NCBI GenBank assembly: GCA_946222995.1
Contig: CAMIOS010000012.1
Location: 5,948 to 69,947, forward strand
Source of the DNA: an uncultured Enhydrobacter sp.
GTDB taxonomy: Bacteria > Pseudomonadota > Gammaproteobacteria > Pseudomonadales > Moraxellaceae
Length of the DNA: 64,000 nucleotides
Direction: 5' to 3'
Shown: positions 18,446 through 27,656 of the stretch, piece after piece
How the letters are laid out: each line of letters begins with the position of its first letter
Numbering within the stretch: the stretch's first letter is position 1
Made by a program: the position numbers and the translations under genes
Notes under the pieces: model-generated
Databases searched by the model: none
The model's input: the letters and a program-made list of their open reading frames with translations, nothing else
Told to the model about the DNA's origin: nothing

Positions 18446-18940
18446 TTATAGGTGGTCTGCCAACATGGTTAACAAGGTTTCGGCATGATTTTTGGCGCGT
18501 ATATTGCGATACTCTTGTTGTAATTTGCCTTGTTTATCAAATACAAAGCTCGAGCGCACCACGCCCAGCACTTTTTTGCCGTACATATGTTTCTCATCAA
18601 TGACGCCAAAATGCTCACACAGTTGCTGCTCGGGGTCGCTGATAAGGGCAAAGTTAATGTGTTTGTTGTTGATAAATTTTTGGTGGCTTTTTAGACTGTC
18701 ACGTGATACACCAATAACAACGAAACCCAACTTGGCAAAATCCGCCTTTAAGCGGCTAAAGTCCTCAGCTTGGACGCCACAGCCTGCCGTATTGTCTTTG
18801 GGATAAAAATATAAAATCAGCCCTGTGTCATTTTGAGTAAGCCAATCGGTTAACACCAGTTGCTGAGTTTGAAATTGGCTAAAATGTTCATCGATTGCTT
18901 GAATTAGGGTAATGGTAAAGGCAGGCAGGGCAAGCGACAT
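18446..18940 (-). CDS. bcp: Peroxiredoxin, Bcp/PrxQ type
   Basis: Thiol peroxidase that reduces hydrogen peroxide and organic hydroperoxides. The ATG at 18938-18940 has a strong AGGAGG site, so a longer frame to 18979 is unlikely; the protein is then 164 residues. The active-site segment is LYFYPKDNTAGCGVQ with the peroxidatic Cys at about residue 54. Neither usual resolving position carries a cysteine: the residue five after Cys54 is Glu, and the alpha-3 position that holds Cys in Xylella-type PrxQ is non-Cys. The only other Cys is about residue 108 (LCEHFGV). It may therefore act as a 1-Cys enzyme or use an unusual partner. GVSRDSLKSHQKF confirms the family. Confidence 0.88.
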   Translation of the reverse strand: MSLALPAFTITLIQAIDEHFSQFQTQQLVLTDWLTQNDTGLILYFYPKDNTAGCGVQAEDFSRLKADFAKLGFVVIGVSRDSLKSHQKFINNKHINFALISDPEQQLCEHFGVIDEKHMYGKKVLGVVRSSFVFDKQGKLQQEYRNIRAKNHAETLLTMLADHL

Positions 18941-18988
18941 TCTCAATTCCTCCTCTTGATGGCTGGTTCCATGAGGCATTACAATAAC

Positions 18989-19015
18989 AAAAAAGACTGG
19001 TATAAAACCAGTCTT
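18989..19015 (-). terminator. Rho-independent terminator after the 19040-19363 gene
   Basis: Stem AAGACTGG/CCAGTCTT (18993-19000 with 19008-19015), 7-base loop, followed by a run of T on the minus strand. It separates the secreted-protein gene from bcp. Confidence 0.85.
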
Positions 19016-19039
19016 TTAAAAAAAAATGGTTAGCTGTAA

Positions 19040-19363
19040 TTATTGCTGTGGGCGGTTAAACTTGATACCATTACCACAAGCTTTAAGTTTGTTGACAATA
19101 GTTTGATAAGTGCTGTTTTGACGTACATCTTTGCCGCTTTTTACCCAGTTATCAATCTCATTTTTTTGGGCTTGAGTGATTTTGGCTTGCTCATCGACCA
19201 CACAGGTACACACTTTTTGCGCCGATTTTGCATCAGTGATATTTTTATCGGTCATTTGTGTCACACAGGCACCGACTTGTTGCGGATTAGCTGCGTGAAC
19301 TAGCATGGGCATCGCAGGCAGTGAGAATAAGGCAACGGTTGCGAATAATGCAGATTTTTTCAT
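19040..19363 (-). CDS. Secreted small Cys-containing protein, function unknown
   Basis: A 107-residue precursor with a classical signal peptide (MKK, hydrophobic core ALFATVALFSL, cleavage probably after LVHA around residue 24). The mature part of about 83 residues has four cysteines (ACVTQM, VCTCV, KACGNG), suggesting two disulfides in the periplasm. It is otherwise helical and hydrophilic. I do not recognise a named family. It has an AAGGA ribosome site and its own terminator, so it is a single-gene unit. Confidence 0.75.
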   Translation of the reverse strand: MKKSALFATVALFSLPAMPMLVHAANPQQVGACVTQMTDKNITDAKSAQKVCTCVVDEQAKITQAQKNEIDNWVKSGKDVRQNSTYQTIVNKLKACGNGIKFNRPQQ

Positions 19364-19472
19364 AATATTCCTTAAATAGCGCGTTACGTCATAGCTAGCT
19401 ATACTGGATTCTGGCTAAGTTTTTATTAATCGTAGAATCGTAAAGCGGGCATATTAGTTATTTGAGTATAGC

Positions 19473-20213
19473 TTACTGATAAATAGTCGGATCTGGTATT
19501 TCGGCTTGTAAAAAACCTTGCTGACGTAAATAGCAACTGTCACAATGCCCACATGCTCGTCCTTGGCTATCTGCACGGTAACAAGACACCGTTTGGCTAT
19601 AATCTACCCCTAATGAGCTACCCAATTTTATGATATCTGCTTTACTTAAATGTAACAAAGGTGTAGCAATTGTGAGATGATGCCCTGTCACGCCTGCCTT
19701 GGTTGCAAGGTTCGCCATCTTTTCAAACGCGTCAATATACTCGGGTCGGCAATCAGGATAGCCCGAATAGTCCACCGCATTGACCCCAATCACAATAGAA
19801 CTTGCCTGTGTCACTTCAGCAACTGCCAACGCATACGACAAAAATATGGTATTACGGGCAGGCACATAGGTGACAGGAATTTGCTCGTTGATGGCGCTAT
19901 CCTCTTGGGCATGGCTAAAATCAGTCGCTTGAGCATCGGGTACGGCAATTGATGCGTCAGTCAATGCCGAGCCGCCCAATTGTGCAAGATCGATAGTGAT
20001 AATACGATGGTCAACTTGAGCAGTGGCAGCAATACGTTTAGCGGCGGCAAGCTCGCTGTTATGGCGTTGTCCGTAATTAAAGCTCACTGCCGTGACTTTG
20101 GCGAAATTGGCTTTTGCCCAGTATAAACAGGTAACTGAGTCAAGTCCACCAGAGAGCAAGACCACGGCATTTTGGTATTGGTTTTGAGATTGGTTCATAG
20201 CACAATAAGACAT
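19473..20213 (-). CDS. queC: 7-cyano-7-deazaguanine synthase
   Basis: ATP-dependent enzyme that converts 7-carboxy-7-deazaguanine to preQ0, the precursor of queuosine in tRNA. The PP-loop is VVLLSGGLDSVT near the N-terminus. The family's zinc site is the C-terminal four-cysteine cluster CYRADSQGRACGHCDSC. The length of 246 is slightly long because of a short N-terminal extension. The ATG at 20211-20213 and an internal ATG five codons later are both possible, with no clear ribosome site for either. It follows the UbiB-like kinase gene after 48 bases on the same strand. Confidence 0.95.
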   Translation of the reverse strand: MSYCAMNQSQNQYQNAVVLLSGGLDSVTCLYWAKANFAKVTAVSFNYGQRHNSELAAAKRIAATAQVDHRIITIDLAQLGGSALTDASIAVPDAQATDFSHAQEDSAINEQIPVTYVPARNTIFLSYALAVAEVTQASSIVIGVNAVDYSGYPDCRPEYIDAFEKMANLATKAGVTGHHLTIATPLLHLSKADIIKLGSSLGVDYSQTVSCYRADSQGRACGHCDSCYLRQQGFLQAEIPDPTIYQ

Positions 20214-20261
20214 CTAAAAATTTGGCGTATTTTAGCAGATTTTGCTGGGGTTAAAATGCAT

Positions 20262-21671
20262 TTACAAAAATTTTGCCACCAGTGAGCGGGCATCGGTCTT
20301 GGCTTCTAAGACCGTCATAAAGGTATAAGCCCCGATAAACTTACGGCTGATAAACATCAATTCTTTTGGTGGCACGCTAAAGGATTTTGAAGCCGCCGAT
20401 TTGCTCGCAAGCTTTATCACCCGATTGTGTAAATCACTCTTTGCCCATAGATACTGCCCATTGTCAGCCAATGCATGTTTTGGAATATCGGGATTTAAAC
20501 TTGGCAAACTAAACGGCTCACTGGCAAGCAAAAATAACTCTACCATATTTGATTTTATCGTGTCACTCATATTGGCAAAAAATTGATAATATTGACCGGC
20601 ATTATCAATCGCTTGTCGCATTTTCCCATGGTCGTGATAAAATCCTGCGGTTAATAATTCTCTGGCAATGCTCAATAAATTGTCATCAAACTGACGAATC
20701 GCTCCAAAGTCTAATAACACTAACTGGTCAAGTTGCAAAGCCGTGACGGGTTGCTGTTCTTGTAAACGTATCAAATAATTCCCAAAGTTTGGGTCAGTTT
20801 GCATATCGCCCCATTCAAAAATCTCGCGCAACATCACTTCGATTGACGCCTGTCCAATGTGGTCACGGCGAGCTTGCGGCAAGGCAAATACCTGCTCATC
20901 AAGAATTGACATGCCCTGTTCATAAGTCATGCATAGCACACGGTTATTGCTATATTCGGGGATAATGCGAGGCACCACATAACGTGCATCCGTTGCAAAA
21001 CGTTGATAAAACAACAGCGTGGTAGCCGCTTCAAGCAGATAATTGACTTCATGGTGCAGTAAATCGCGAATTTCTTCAAACCAATCATCTAATTCACGCG
21101 TTTGTGGTACTGCACTGGTTACTTTAAGCAGTTGTTTAAACAAATCTAAATCACTATCAACCGCCTCAGCAATGTTGGGGTATTGCACTTTAAACACCAC
21201 TTGCTCACCTGTCGCTTTATGGACGGCTTTATGGACTTGCGCAAGCGAGGCGGTGCCAATCGGATTGGGATCAATGTCAAAATCGTGAATTTTATCGCCC
21301 AATTCTTTGATTAACGCGGATTCAATGATAGTATAGGCAAAAGCGGTGGTTTGGCTATTTAACGTCTGTAAGGCTTCAGTGATTTCAGGCGGCAAAAAAT
21401 GCTCGCCATATAAGGCTAACATTTGCCCGATTTTGACCACCGAGCCTTTGAGTTTTCCCAACTCTTCAACTAAATATTGGGCTTGCTCACGCATAAATTC
21501 TTGTTTTTGGGCTTGTTTTTCTTCCTTAGATTTGAATAACCCAAACGCACTATTGGTTGCCCATCGTCTGCCGATATTAAGCGAGGCTTTGGCAATCGAT
21601 AACCGTCTGTCAAATGCAGAAGTTTTAAGCTGGTTGAGCGGTTGGTTGTCTGTACTGTTGTTAATTGCCAT
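20262..21671 (-). CDS. ABC1/UbiB (AarF) family atypical kinase
   Basis: A 469-residue member of the ABC1/ADCK kinase-like family, associated with ubiquinone biosynthesis and lipid-linked functions. Family marks are the KxGQ motif in GSVVKIGQMLALYG, the Ala-rich loop replaced by IGTASLAQVHKA, the VVFKVQYP lysine, the QTDPNFGNYLI catalytic segment and LLDFGAIRQF (the DFG motif). Unlike UbiB proper I see no C-terminal transmembrane pair, so it is probably one of the soluble AarF paralogues and not the main UbiB. It lies between purD and queC on the same strand with gaps of 110 and 48 bases. Confidence 0.88.
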   Translation of the reverse strand: MAINNSTDNQPLNQLKTSAFDRRLSIAKASLNIGRRWATNSAFGLFKSKEEKQAQKQEFMREQAQYLVEELGKLKGSVVKIGQMLALYGEHFLPPEITEALQTLNSQTTAFAYTIIESALIKELGDKIHDFDIDPNPIGTASLAQVHKAVHKATGEQVVFKVQYPNIAEAVDSDLDLFKQLLKVTSAVPQTRELDDWFEEIRDLLHHEVNYLLEAATTLLFYQRFATDARYVVPRIIPEYSNNRVLCMTYEQGMSILDEQVFALPQARRDHIGQASIEVMLREIFEWGDMQTDPNFGNYLIRLQEQQPVTALQLDQLVLLDFGAIRQFDDNLLSIARELLTAGFYHDHGKMRQAIDNAGQYYQFFANMSDTIKSNMVELFLLASEPFSLPSLNPDIPKHALADNGQYLWAKSDLHNRVIKLASKSAASKSFSVPPKELMFISRKFIGAYTFMTVLEAKTDARSLVAKFL

Positions 21672-21781
21672 AAAGCGTGCCTAATCAATTTTGCTAAAAA
21701 ATATACGAAATAAAAAAGCAAACCATTTTATCATGATTTGCTTTTGATTTCATGTTTCAAGCATGTAGCAAAAATGTGAGG

Positions 21782-23065
21782 TTAACGCCCAATCGCACGC
21801 CAACCAATATCACGGCGGTATTGCATTCCCTCAAAGGTTATCACCCCGCACGTCGCTAATGCTTTGGTTTGGGCGTCTAACACATCGTCGCCTAATGCAG
21901 TGACGCATAACACGCGACCGCCGTTGGTCAAAATTTCACTATTTTCCCCCATTTTTGTCCCTGCATGGAAGACTTTCACATCGCCTTCTTGGTCGGTTAC
22001 AGCAGGTAAACCATCAATCACATCACCAGAACTTGAGCCTTCGGGATAATTTTTTGATGCCAACACAATGCCAAGCGCAGGGCGTTCATCCCATTCGGTT
22101 TGTTGTGGTAAATGACCGTCAAGCCCTGCCAAAATTAACTCCACCATCGAACCTTTTAACCGCATCATAATCGGCTGGGTTTCTGGGTCGCCAAAGCGGC
22201 AGTTAAACTCAATGACATATGGGTCGTTTTTGTCATCAATCATCAAGCCGGCATACAAAAATCCGGTGTATGGCGTGCCACCCGCGTTCATCGCATCGAC
22301 AACGGGGCGAATGACCCGCTCAATCACTTTATCATGGACATCTTGCGACACAACAGGGGCAGGCGAGTACGCCCCCATGCCGCCTGTATTCAAGCCGGTA
22401 TCACCTTCGCCAATGCGTTTGTGGTCTTGGCTGGTCGCCATTGGCAAAATATGGTTGCCGTCAATCATGCAAATAAAGCTGGCTTCTTCACCTTGCAAAA
22501 ACTGCTCAATCACCACACGGCTACCGGCATCGCCAAATTTATTACCCGATAACATATCGGTGATGGCATCGATGGCTTCCTGCTCATTCATCGCCACAAT
22601 CACGCCTTTACCTGCAGCCAAGCCATCAGCTTTGATGACAATCGGCGCACCTTCAGCTTTCATATAAGCAATCGCTTCATCGGCATCACTAAACGTTTGA
22701 TATTTGGCGGTTGGAATATTATGTTTTATCATAAAGTCTTTGGCAAAGGCTTTTGAGCCTTCTAGCTGGGCACAATAGGCGGTAGGTCCCCAAGCTTTAA
22801 TCCCCGCTTTTGTTAAGTCATCGACTAGTCCAGCCACCAGCGGCGCTTCAGGCCCCACTAGCACAAAGGCGATGTTGTTTTTTTGGCAAAAATCGATGAC
22901 GGCGGGGTGGTCTTTGACGTTTAAATCCACGTTTTGTAATTTTGGCTCGCTTGCGGTGCCTGCGTTGCCCGTAGCAACAAAGACGGTTGTTACTTTGTTG
23001 TCTTTGGCACATTGCCAAGCCAAGGCGTGTTCTCGTCCGCCGGTGCCGATGACTAAAATATTCAT
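21782..23065 (-). CDS. purD: Phosphoribosylamine-glycine ligase (GAR synthetase)
   Basis: ATP-grasp enzyme of purine synthesis that joins glycine to phosphoribosylamine. The 427 residues are the normal length. It shows MNILVIGTGGREHALAW at the N-terminus, the ATP-grasp segment VIKADGLAAGKGV (with Lys for ATP), NTGGMGAYSPAPV, and EFNCRFGDPETQ with the metal-binding Glu/Asn. An AAGGAAG ribosome site precedes the ATG. It is divergent from rnhB across 64 bases. purH is not adjacent. Confidence 0.98.
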   Translation of the reverse strand: MNILVIGTGGREHALAWQCAKDNKVTTVFVATGNAGTASEPKLQNVDLNVKDHPAVIDFCQKNNIAFVLVGPEAPLVAGLVDDLTKAGIKAWGPTAYCAQLEGSKAFAKDFMIKHNIPTAKYQTFSDADEAIAYMKAEGAPIVIKADGLAAGKGVIVAMNEQEAIDAITDMLSGNKFGDAGSRVVIEQFLQGEEASFICMIDGNHILPMATSQDHKRIGEGDTGLNTGGMGAYSPAPVVSQDVHDKVIERVIRPVVDAMNAGGTPYTGFLYAGLMIDDKNDPYVIEFNCRFGDPETQPIMMRLKGSMVELILAGLDGHLPQQTEWDERPALGIVLASKNYPEGSSSGDVIDGLPAVTDQEGDVKVFHAGTKMGENSEILTNGGRVLCVTALGDDVLDAQTKALATCGVITFEGMQYRRDIGWRAIGR

Positions 23066-23129
23066 GTAATGACTTCCTTATTAAATGGTAAAATTAACGC
23101 TATTGTAACAAACATTTTGGGTTAAAAAT

Positions 23130-23822
23130 ATGGCAAATCATTTTATTATCGGTGTGGATGAAGTCGGGCGAGGGCCTTTATTGGGCGATGTCGTGGTGTG
23201 TGCGTTGGTGTTTGATAATAACATATTAAACGTAAAAGAAAATAGCCTAAGCAAAGATTTATTTCAAGCAAATAGTGTGGGTTTGGTCGAAAATCATGTG
23301 TTAGAAGCCGTCAACGATTCCAAAAAATTGACTGCCAGAAAGCGTGAAGTGTTATTTCCATTAATCGAACAACACGCTACGGCATTTAAAATTGTCAAAG
23401 TGTCGGCAAGTATGGTTGACCAAATCAATATTTTACAGGCGACTTTACTTGGCATGAAGCAAGCGGTGGCGGGTGTGATGGAACAGATTTTATTAGATGA
23501 GCCAAATGCTACCTTTAGCGTGATGGTGGATGGCAATAAACTGCCTGTACTTTTAGATTTGCCGAATGCAAAAAGAATTTTGTACCAGCAAGCCATCATT
23601 CGAGGTGATGGCAAACATATTTGTATTAGTGCGGCAAGTGTGGTGGCAAAGGTTACCCGTGATCGTGATATGGTGGCGTTAGCAAAACTATATCCAAAAT
23701 ATGGCATTGAAAAACATAAAGGTTATCCAACGGCAGCGCATATTCAAGCGATTGAACAATATGGCATTTTGCCAATGCACCGTAAAAGCTTTGCGCCAGT
23801 TAAGCGGTTGTTAGTTCTTTGA
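23130..23822 (+). CDS. rnhB: Ribonuclease HII
   Basis: Cleaves RNA in RNA/DNA hybrids and single ribonucleotides in DNA. Catalytic acids are in GVDEVGRG (Asp10, Glu11), VMVDGN (third Asp) and AKVTRDRDM (fourth). The C-terminal GYPTAAHIQAIEQYGILPMHRKSF is typical. At 230 residues it is longer than the usual ~200 because of an insertion after strand 2 (about residues 31-55, between ALVFDNN and LEAVNDSKKL). The 3' end overlaps the converging small gene by 23 bases. It is divergent from purD. Confidence 0.95.
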   Translation: MANHFIIGVDEVGRGPLLGDVVVCALVFDNNILNVKENSLSKDLFQANSVGLVENHVLEAVNDSKKLTARKREVLFPLIEQHATAFKIVKVSASMVDQINILQATLLGMKQAVAGVMEQILLDEPNATFSVMVDGNKLPVLLDLPNAKRILYQQAIIRGDGKHICISAASVVAKVTRDRDMVALAKLYPKYGIEKHKGYPTAAHIQAIEQYGILPMHRKSFAPVKRLLVL

Positions 23823-24027
23823 TGGCGTAACAATACCCTGTCAAAATTGGGGTGGCGTTACCCACAGCATTAATTGAATTTCTTAGGTCACTTCCGCCTT
23901 TCAAATCTTCCCTTGCAAACTCTAAAAATGTATAGGCAAATGGAAACTCTTCAAAATCTGTAGATGAAGAACCACAAGAAATCCAATAAAATTTTAAATG
24001 TTCATAGTGTAAATCGTTAATGTTCAT
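23800..24027 (-). CDS. Small RtcB-linked protein, possibly a truncated HEPN-like protein
   Basis: 75 residues, start ATG 24025-24027, six bases after the rtcB stop and preceded by AAGG inside rtcB, so co-translated with it. The protein is aromatic and acidic (HLKFYWISCG, DFEEFPFAYTFLEFAREDL). From about residue 35 the segment FAREDLKGGSDLRNSINAVGNA looks like the N-terminal part of HEPN-type proteins, where it would usually continue with KRA and further helices. Here it changes after GNA to an unrelated tail and stops inside the 3' end of the converging rnhB. I infer either a genuine short RtcB-associated protein or a truncated remnant. The family call is tentative. Confidence 0.5.
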   Translation of the reverse strand: MNINDLHYEHLKFYWISCGSSSTDFEEFPFAYTFLEFAREDLKGGSDLRNSINAVGNATPILTGYCYAIKELTTA

Positions 24028-24033
24028 TTAAAT

Positions 24034-25275
24034 CTAACCCTTCACACACACGACTTGACGCAGGGTATGCACCACTTCCACCAAATCCCGCTGGGCGTGC
24101 ATCACCGCATCAATATCCTTATACGCCGATGGAATCTCATCAATCACATCCGCATCTTTACGGCACTCCACGCCTGCTGTCTGGGCGATTTGGTCAGCCA
24201 CCGTAAAGCGCTTTTTCGCCTCGGTACGGCTCATCACCCGCCCCGCACCATGCGAACATGAACAAAACGCCTGCTCATTGCCTTTACCACGCACGATAAA
24301 GGATTTTGCCCCCATCGAACCAGGGATAATCCCATACTCGCCGACTTGGGCACGCACCGCCCCTTTACGGGTCACAAACACCGCTTCGCCGTAGTGTTCT
24401 TCTTTGGCGACATAGTTGTGATGGCAGTTTACCGCTTTGACACGAGCCTCGAACGGCTTATTAATCACCGAACGCAACGCTTTGATAGCATTTTCCATCA
24501 TGATTTCACGGTTCTCGAAAGCAAAACGCTGAGCCCAACCCACCGCAAACCAATAATCCTCAAAATGCTCCGTCCCTTCGGCAAAATACGCCAAGTCTTT
24601 ATCGGGTAGATTGATAAACCACTTTTGCATATCCTTGCGGGCAAGGTCGATAAAGTAGTTCCCAATCGCATTTCCCACGCCACGAGAGCCAGAATGGAGC
24701 ATAATCCACACTTGGTCAGTTTCGTCTAGGCACACTTCGACAAAGTGATTACCCGTTCCAAGCGTTCCTAAGTGCTTAAAGTTATTGGTGTTTTTGATAC
24801 GTGGGTGTTTTTCACATAGCAGGTTAAAATCATCCACCAGCTTTGCCCAGCCCGCTTTTACCCGCTCATCGGGGCTATCCCACGAGCCTTTATCGCGTTT
24901 TGACCCACGATATTTGCTCATCCCATGCGGAATGGCACGCTCAAGGGCAGTTCGCAAGCCATGTAGGTTATCGGGCAAGTCATTGGCAGTTAAGCTCGTC
25001 TGTACTGCCATCATCCCACAGCCGATATCCACACCCACAGCGGCAGGGATAATCGCTGCTTTGGTCGGAATCACACTCCCAATCGTCGCCCCAATCCCAA
25101 CATGCACATCGGGCATCACCGCAATCCATTTATGAATAAACGGCATTTTGGCGGCTTTAAGTAGCTGTTGTTTTGCCCCTTCTTCGACAGGCACCCCTTG
25201 TGTCCATAGACGCACAGGCACACCGCCTTCTTGGATGACATTATGATTGAGTGTTTTAGCTTCAGGTTGCATCAT
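24034..25275 (-). CDS. rtcB: RNA-splicing ligase RtcB
   Basis: GTP- and Mn-dependent ligase joining 2',3'-cyclic-phosphate or 3'-phosphate RNA ends to 5'-OH ends in tRNA repair and splicing. The 413 residues are typical. The Mn-binding and guanylylation landmarks are VGVDIGCGM, GTGNHFVEV, MLHSGSRGVGNAIG and the C-terminal CSHGAGRVMSRTEAKK, whose histidine is guanylylated in characterised RtcB. Two Met codons start the frame after AAAAGGA. No rtcA and no archease gene is adjacent. A small gene follows within six bases. Confidence 0.96.
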   Translation of the reverse strand: MMQPEAKTLNHNVIQEGGVPVRLWTQGVPVEEGAKQQLLKAAKMPFIHKWIAVMPDVHVGIGATIGSVIPTKAAIIPAAVGVDIGCGMMAVQTSLTANDLPDNLHGLRTALERAIPHGMSKYRGSKRDKGSWDSPDERVKAGWAKLVDDFNLLCEKHPRIKNTNNFKHLGTLGTGNHFVEVCLDETDQVWIMLHSGSRGVGNAIGNYFIDLARKDMQKWFINLPDKDLAYFAEGTEHFEDYWFAVGWAQRFAFENREIMMENAIKALRSVINKPFEARVKAVNCHHNYVAKEEHYGEAVFVTRKGAVRAQVGEYGIIPGSMGAKSFIVRGKGNEQAFCSCSHGAGRVMSRTEAKKRFTVADQIAQTAGVECRKDADVIDEIPSAYKDIDAVMHAQRDLVEVVHTLRQVVCVKG

Positions 25276-25406
25276 TTTTTCCTTTTAGATGAAATAAATA
25301 AAATTGCCAAGGTCATAATCAATATTGCCAAAGGTATGCCAACTTACCAATAGATAAAAATTTTATTTTTAAGTAATTGATTTTAAATAAATAAAATTTA
25401 GGCAAT

Positions 25407-25444
25407 AAAAAATCGCAGAAATTTCACAATTCAACTTCTGCGAT
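25407..25444 (-). terminator. Rho-independent terminator after corA
   Basis: Perfect 10-bp stem AATCGCAGAA/TTCTGCGATT (25411-25420 with 25435-25444), 14-base loop, followed by a T-run on the minus strand. It lies 36 bases past the corA stop. Confidence 0.85.
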
Positions 25445-25480
25445 TATTATAGAAATAAAACTAGAGTTTTAGAAAATTTT

Positions 25481-26782
25481 CTATAACCAACCTGCTTTTC
25501 TAAAACGGTAATATAAAGTCAAGCAAATGATTAAAATTGTCGCTAATAGCATATAATAGCCATAATGCCAGTGGAGTTCGGGCATATTCTCAAAGTTCAT
25601 CCCATAGATACCCGCCATGGCGGTCGGTACAGCCAAGATACCCGCCCAAGCGGCAAGTTTGCGTACCACATCATTTTGTCCCATCGTCGTGACTGCCATA
25701 TAAGTATCCATCGCCACACTCAGCATTTCATTGAGTCCATTGACCGCATCCAAGGCTCGTAGCAGATGGTCGTTGACGTCCCGAAAGTAGGGCTTGGCTT
25801 GGCTCGGAAAAGCGGGGATTAAATCATTCTTTTTATGATTGATAAAAAAATTACAAATATCTTGTACCGGTAAAATCACCGCCCGCATGTGTACCAGTTG
25901 TGATTTTAATTCATACAAGTTGCGAAGCGTTTGTTTATCAAAGTCATCCGAGAAAATTTCCCGTTCTTGCTCTCGCAAGTAGCGACCAAGTTTATCGGTA
26001 ATTGGTAAATAATTGTCGACAATAAAATCCAAAATCGCATGCAGGACAAAAATAGGACCGAGCCGCAATTTTTCGGGACGGCGATGGCAAAATTCACGTA
26101 CACTACTGTAGCTATGTGAGGCGCCTTGTCGAATGGTAATAATGTATTGTTTGCCCATAAAAATCGCTGTGGTGCCATAGCGAATGGTATTTTCGGTCAA
26201 TTTGGCGGTGCGTACCACCACGAACACGCTGTCATTGCCATAGCTTTCAACTTTGGCGCGTTGGTGCTCGGCAAACGCATCTTCGATGGCAAGTTCGTGC
26301 AAATCAAAGGCTTCTTGTACCTCTCGAATGGTTTCGATACTCGGATCATGCAGACCGACCCAGACAAACACATTGTTATTGGTCAGTTCTCGGCGCACAT
26401 CGTCTAGTTCAATTTCGCCGATTTTTTCGCCGGTTTTGCGAGAATAAGCAAAGCAATTGGCGATTTCATTTTTACCTTTAAACCGTGCTTCGTTAATTTC
26501 GATTTCTGGATTATAGGCGGGTGTATTAGGGTCAGTCGCGGCATACACTTCAACCGCACTCTCCTCAGAGGTTTCTTCGCCATAGATGTAGCTGTCTTGC
26601 CCATGCAAATCAATGTCATCGGCATTGGCAGTAACCGACGCATATTCATCATACACAATATCAGGATTATCCGCCGCTGTGATATAAGGGCAGTCTTCGG
26701 GGGTGTCGTCAGTTGGTAACGGGTCGGGGCGTAACTCACGGTGGTGTTTATCAAATTCTGTGTTTTGGTGGGGTGGATTCAT
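25481..26782 (-). CDS. corA: CorA-family magnesium/cobalt channel
   Basis: Divalent cation channel of the inner membrane. The protein is 433 residues with a long cytoplasmic N-terminal domain and two C-terminal transmembrane helices. The selectivity motif is YGMNF at the end of TM1, followed by the short loop ENMPELHWHYGY and TM2. The first ~85 residues (HQNTEFDKHH to NTPAYNPEI) are an acidic extension not found in E. coli CorA. The ATG at 26780-26782 has a GAGG site nine bases upstream; an upstream TTG is less likely. It is a single gene with its own terminator. Confidence 0.92.
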   Translation of the reverse strand: MNPPHQNTEFDKHHRELRPDPLPTDDTPEDCPYITAADNPDIVYDEYASVTANADDIDLHGQDSYIYGEETSEESAVEVYAATDPNTPAYNPEIEINEARFKGKNEIANCFAYSRKTGEKIGEIELDDVRRELTNNNVFVWVGLHDPSIETIREVQEAFDLHELAIEDAFAEHQRAKVESYGNDSVFVVVRTAKLTENTIRYGTTAIFMGKQYIITIRQGASHSYSSVREFCHRRPEKLRLGPIFVLHAILDFIVDNYLPITDKLGRYLREQEREIFSDDFDKQTLRNLYELKSQLVHMRAVILPVQDICNFFINHKKNDLIPAFPSQAKPYFRDVNDHLLRALDAVNGLNEMLSVAMDTYMAVTTMGQNDVVRKLAAWAGILAVPTAMAGIYGMNFENMPELHWHYGYYMLLATILIICLTLYYRFRKAGWL

Positions 26783-27064
26783 AACCAAAAACCTCGCAAG
26801 TTACGGTGGGAAAAAGTTTTGGCAACGTCTTATTACAAACTTTGTTATAAAAGAAGCGTGTGTCAAAACGGCTGATAGGGCATAGACATATCCATTGACG
26901 TTAAAAATTTTAAAACATTTTTATCGTCATACGTGAAGGCATAAAAAGGCGCAAATAGGGGTCAAAAAGATGTCGCATCATACCAATGTCACATGACAAT
27001 CTCAAGTCATAACCGCATATTTTCCCCTGATAAATGCAAAAATTAAAAAACAAAAGTTTAAAAA

Positions 27065-27448
27065 TTAAATAGCGTATTGCTTTAGTATCGCCAAATCGAC
27101 TAACTCAAGTAAACTTTCATGACAGGCTTCAAGCTTAATGGGTGGAGCGACCCCAGCGTCCAACGCTTCAATCCAACGCAGCGCACACACGCACCAATAA
27201 TCATTGGGCTGTAAACCAGGAAAACCAACCTCGGGCAAGGGTGTCACTAAGTCATTGCCTTTGGCAACCGAAAACTCCAAAAACTCTCGTGTCATCTTGG
27301 CACAGACGGTATGCAAGCCGATATCTTGGCTACCCGTATGGCAAAAGCCATTGCGATAAAATCCTGTCAATGGCGAAAAACAGCAACTTGCCAACGCCGT
27401 GCCTAACACATTGGCTTGATTAATCTGTGGATTGGGATAATTTGACAT
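27065..27448 (-). CDS. DUF2237 family protein
   Basis: About 127 residues. The pattern NVLGTALASCCFSPLTGFYRNGFC, TGSQDIGLHTVCAKMT, EFLEFSVAKGNDLVTP and PNDYWCVCALRW matches the DUF2237 family as I remember it, with several conserved cysteines and one His that could bind metal. The function of the family is unknown. The ATG at 27446-27448 has a GAGG site, better than the GTG four codons upstream. It stands alone between corA and hisZ. Confidence 0.82.
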   Translation of the reverse strand: MSNYPNPQINQANVLGTALASCCFSPLTGFYRNGFCHTGSQDIGLHTVCAKMTREFLEFSVAKGNDLVTPLPEVGFPGLQPNDYWCVCALRWIEALDAGVAPPIKLEACHESLLELVDLAILKQYAI

Positions 27449-27656
27449 ACATAACCTCACGTGATGGATTTAGCGAATTTTAGCACAAAAAACTGCCTAA
27501 GCTTTATAAGCTATGATACAATAAAAAGGAAAAGTGCCTTATATTCCCCAATTTTTCCCGATTGATTGATAATTGCTTGCTATCATCAATTTTGATACCA
27601 ACGGGTGAAAGGCGAATAAAAACGTTCTATTTTGCTTTTTTGCGATTTTATCAATC

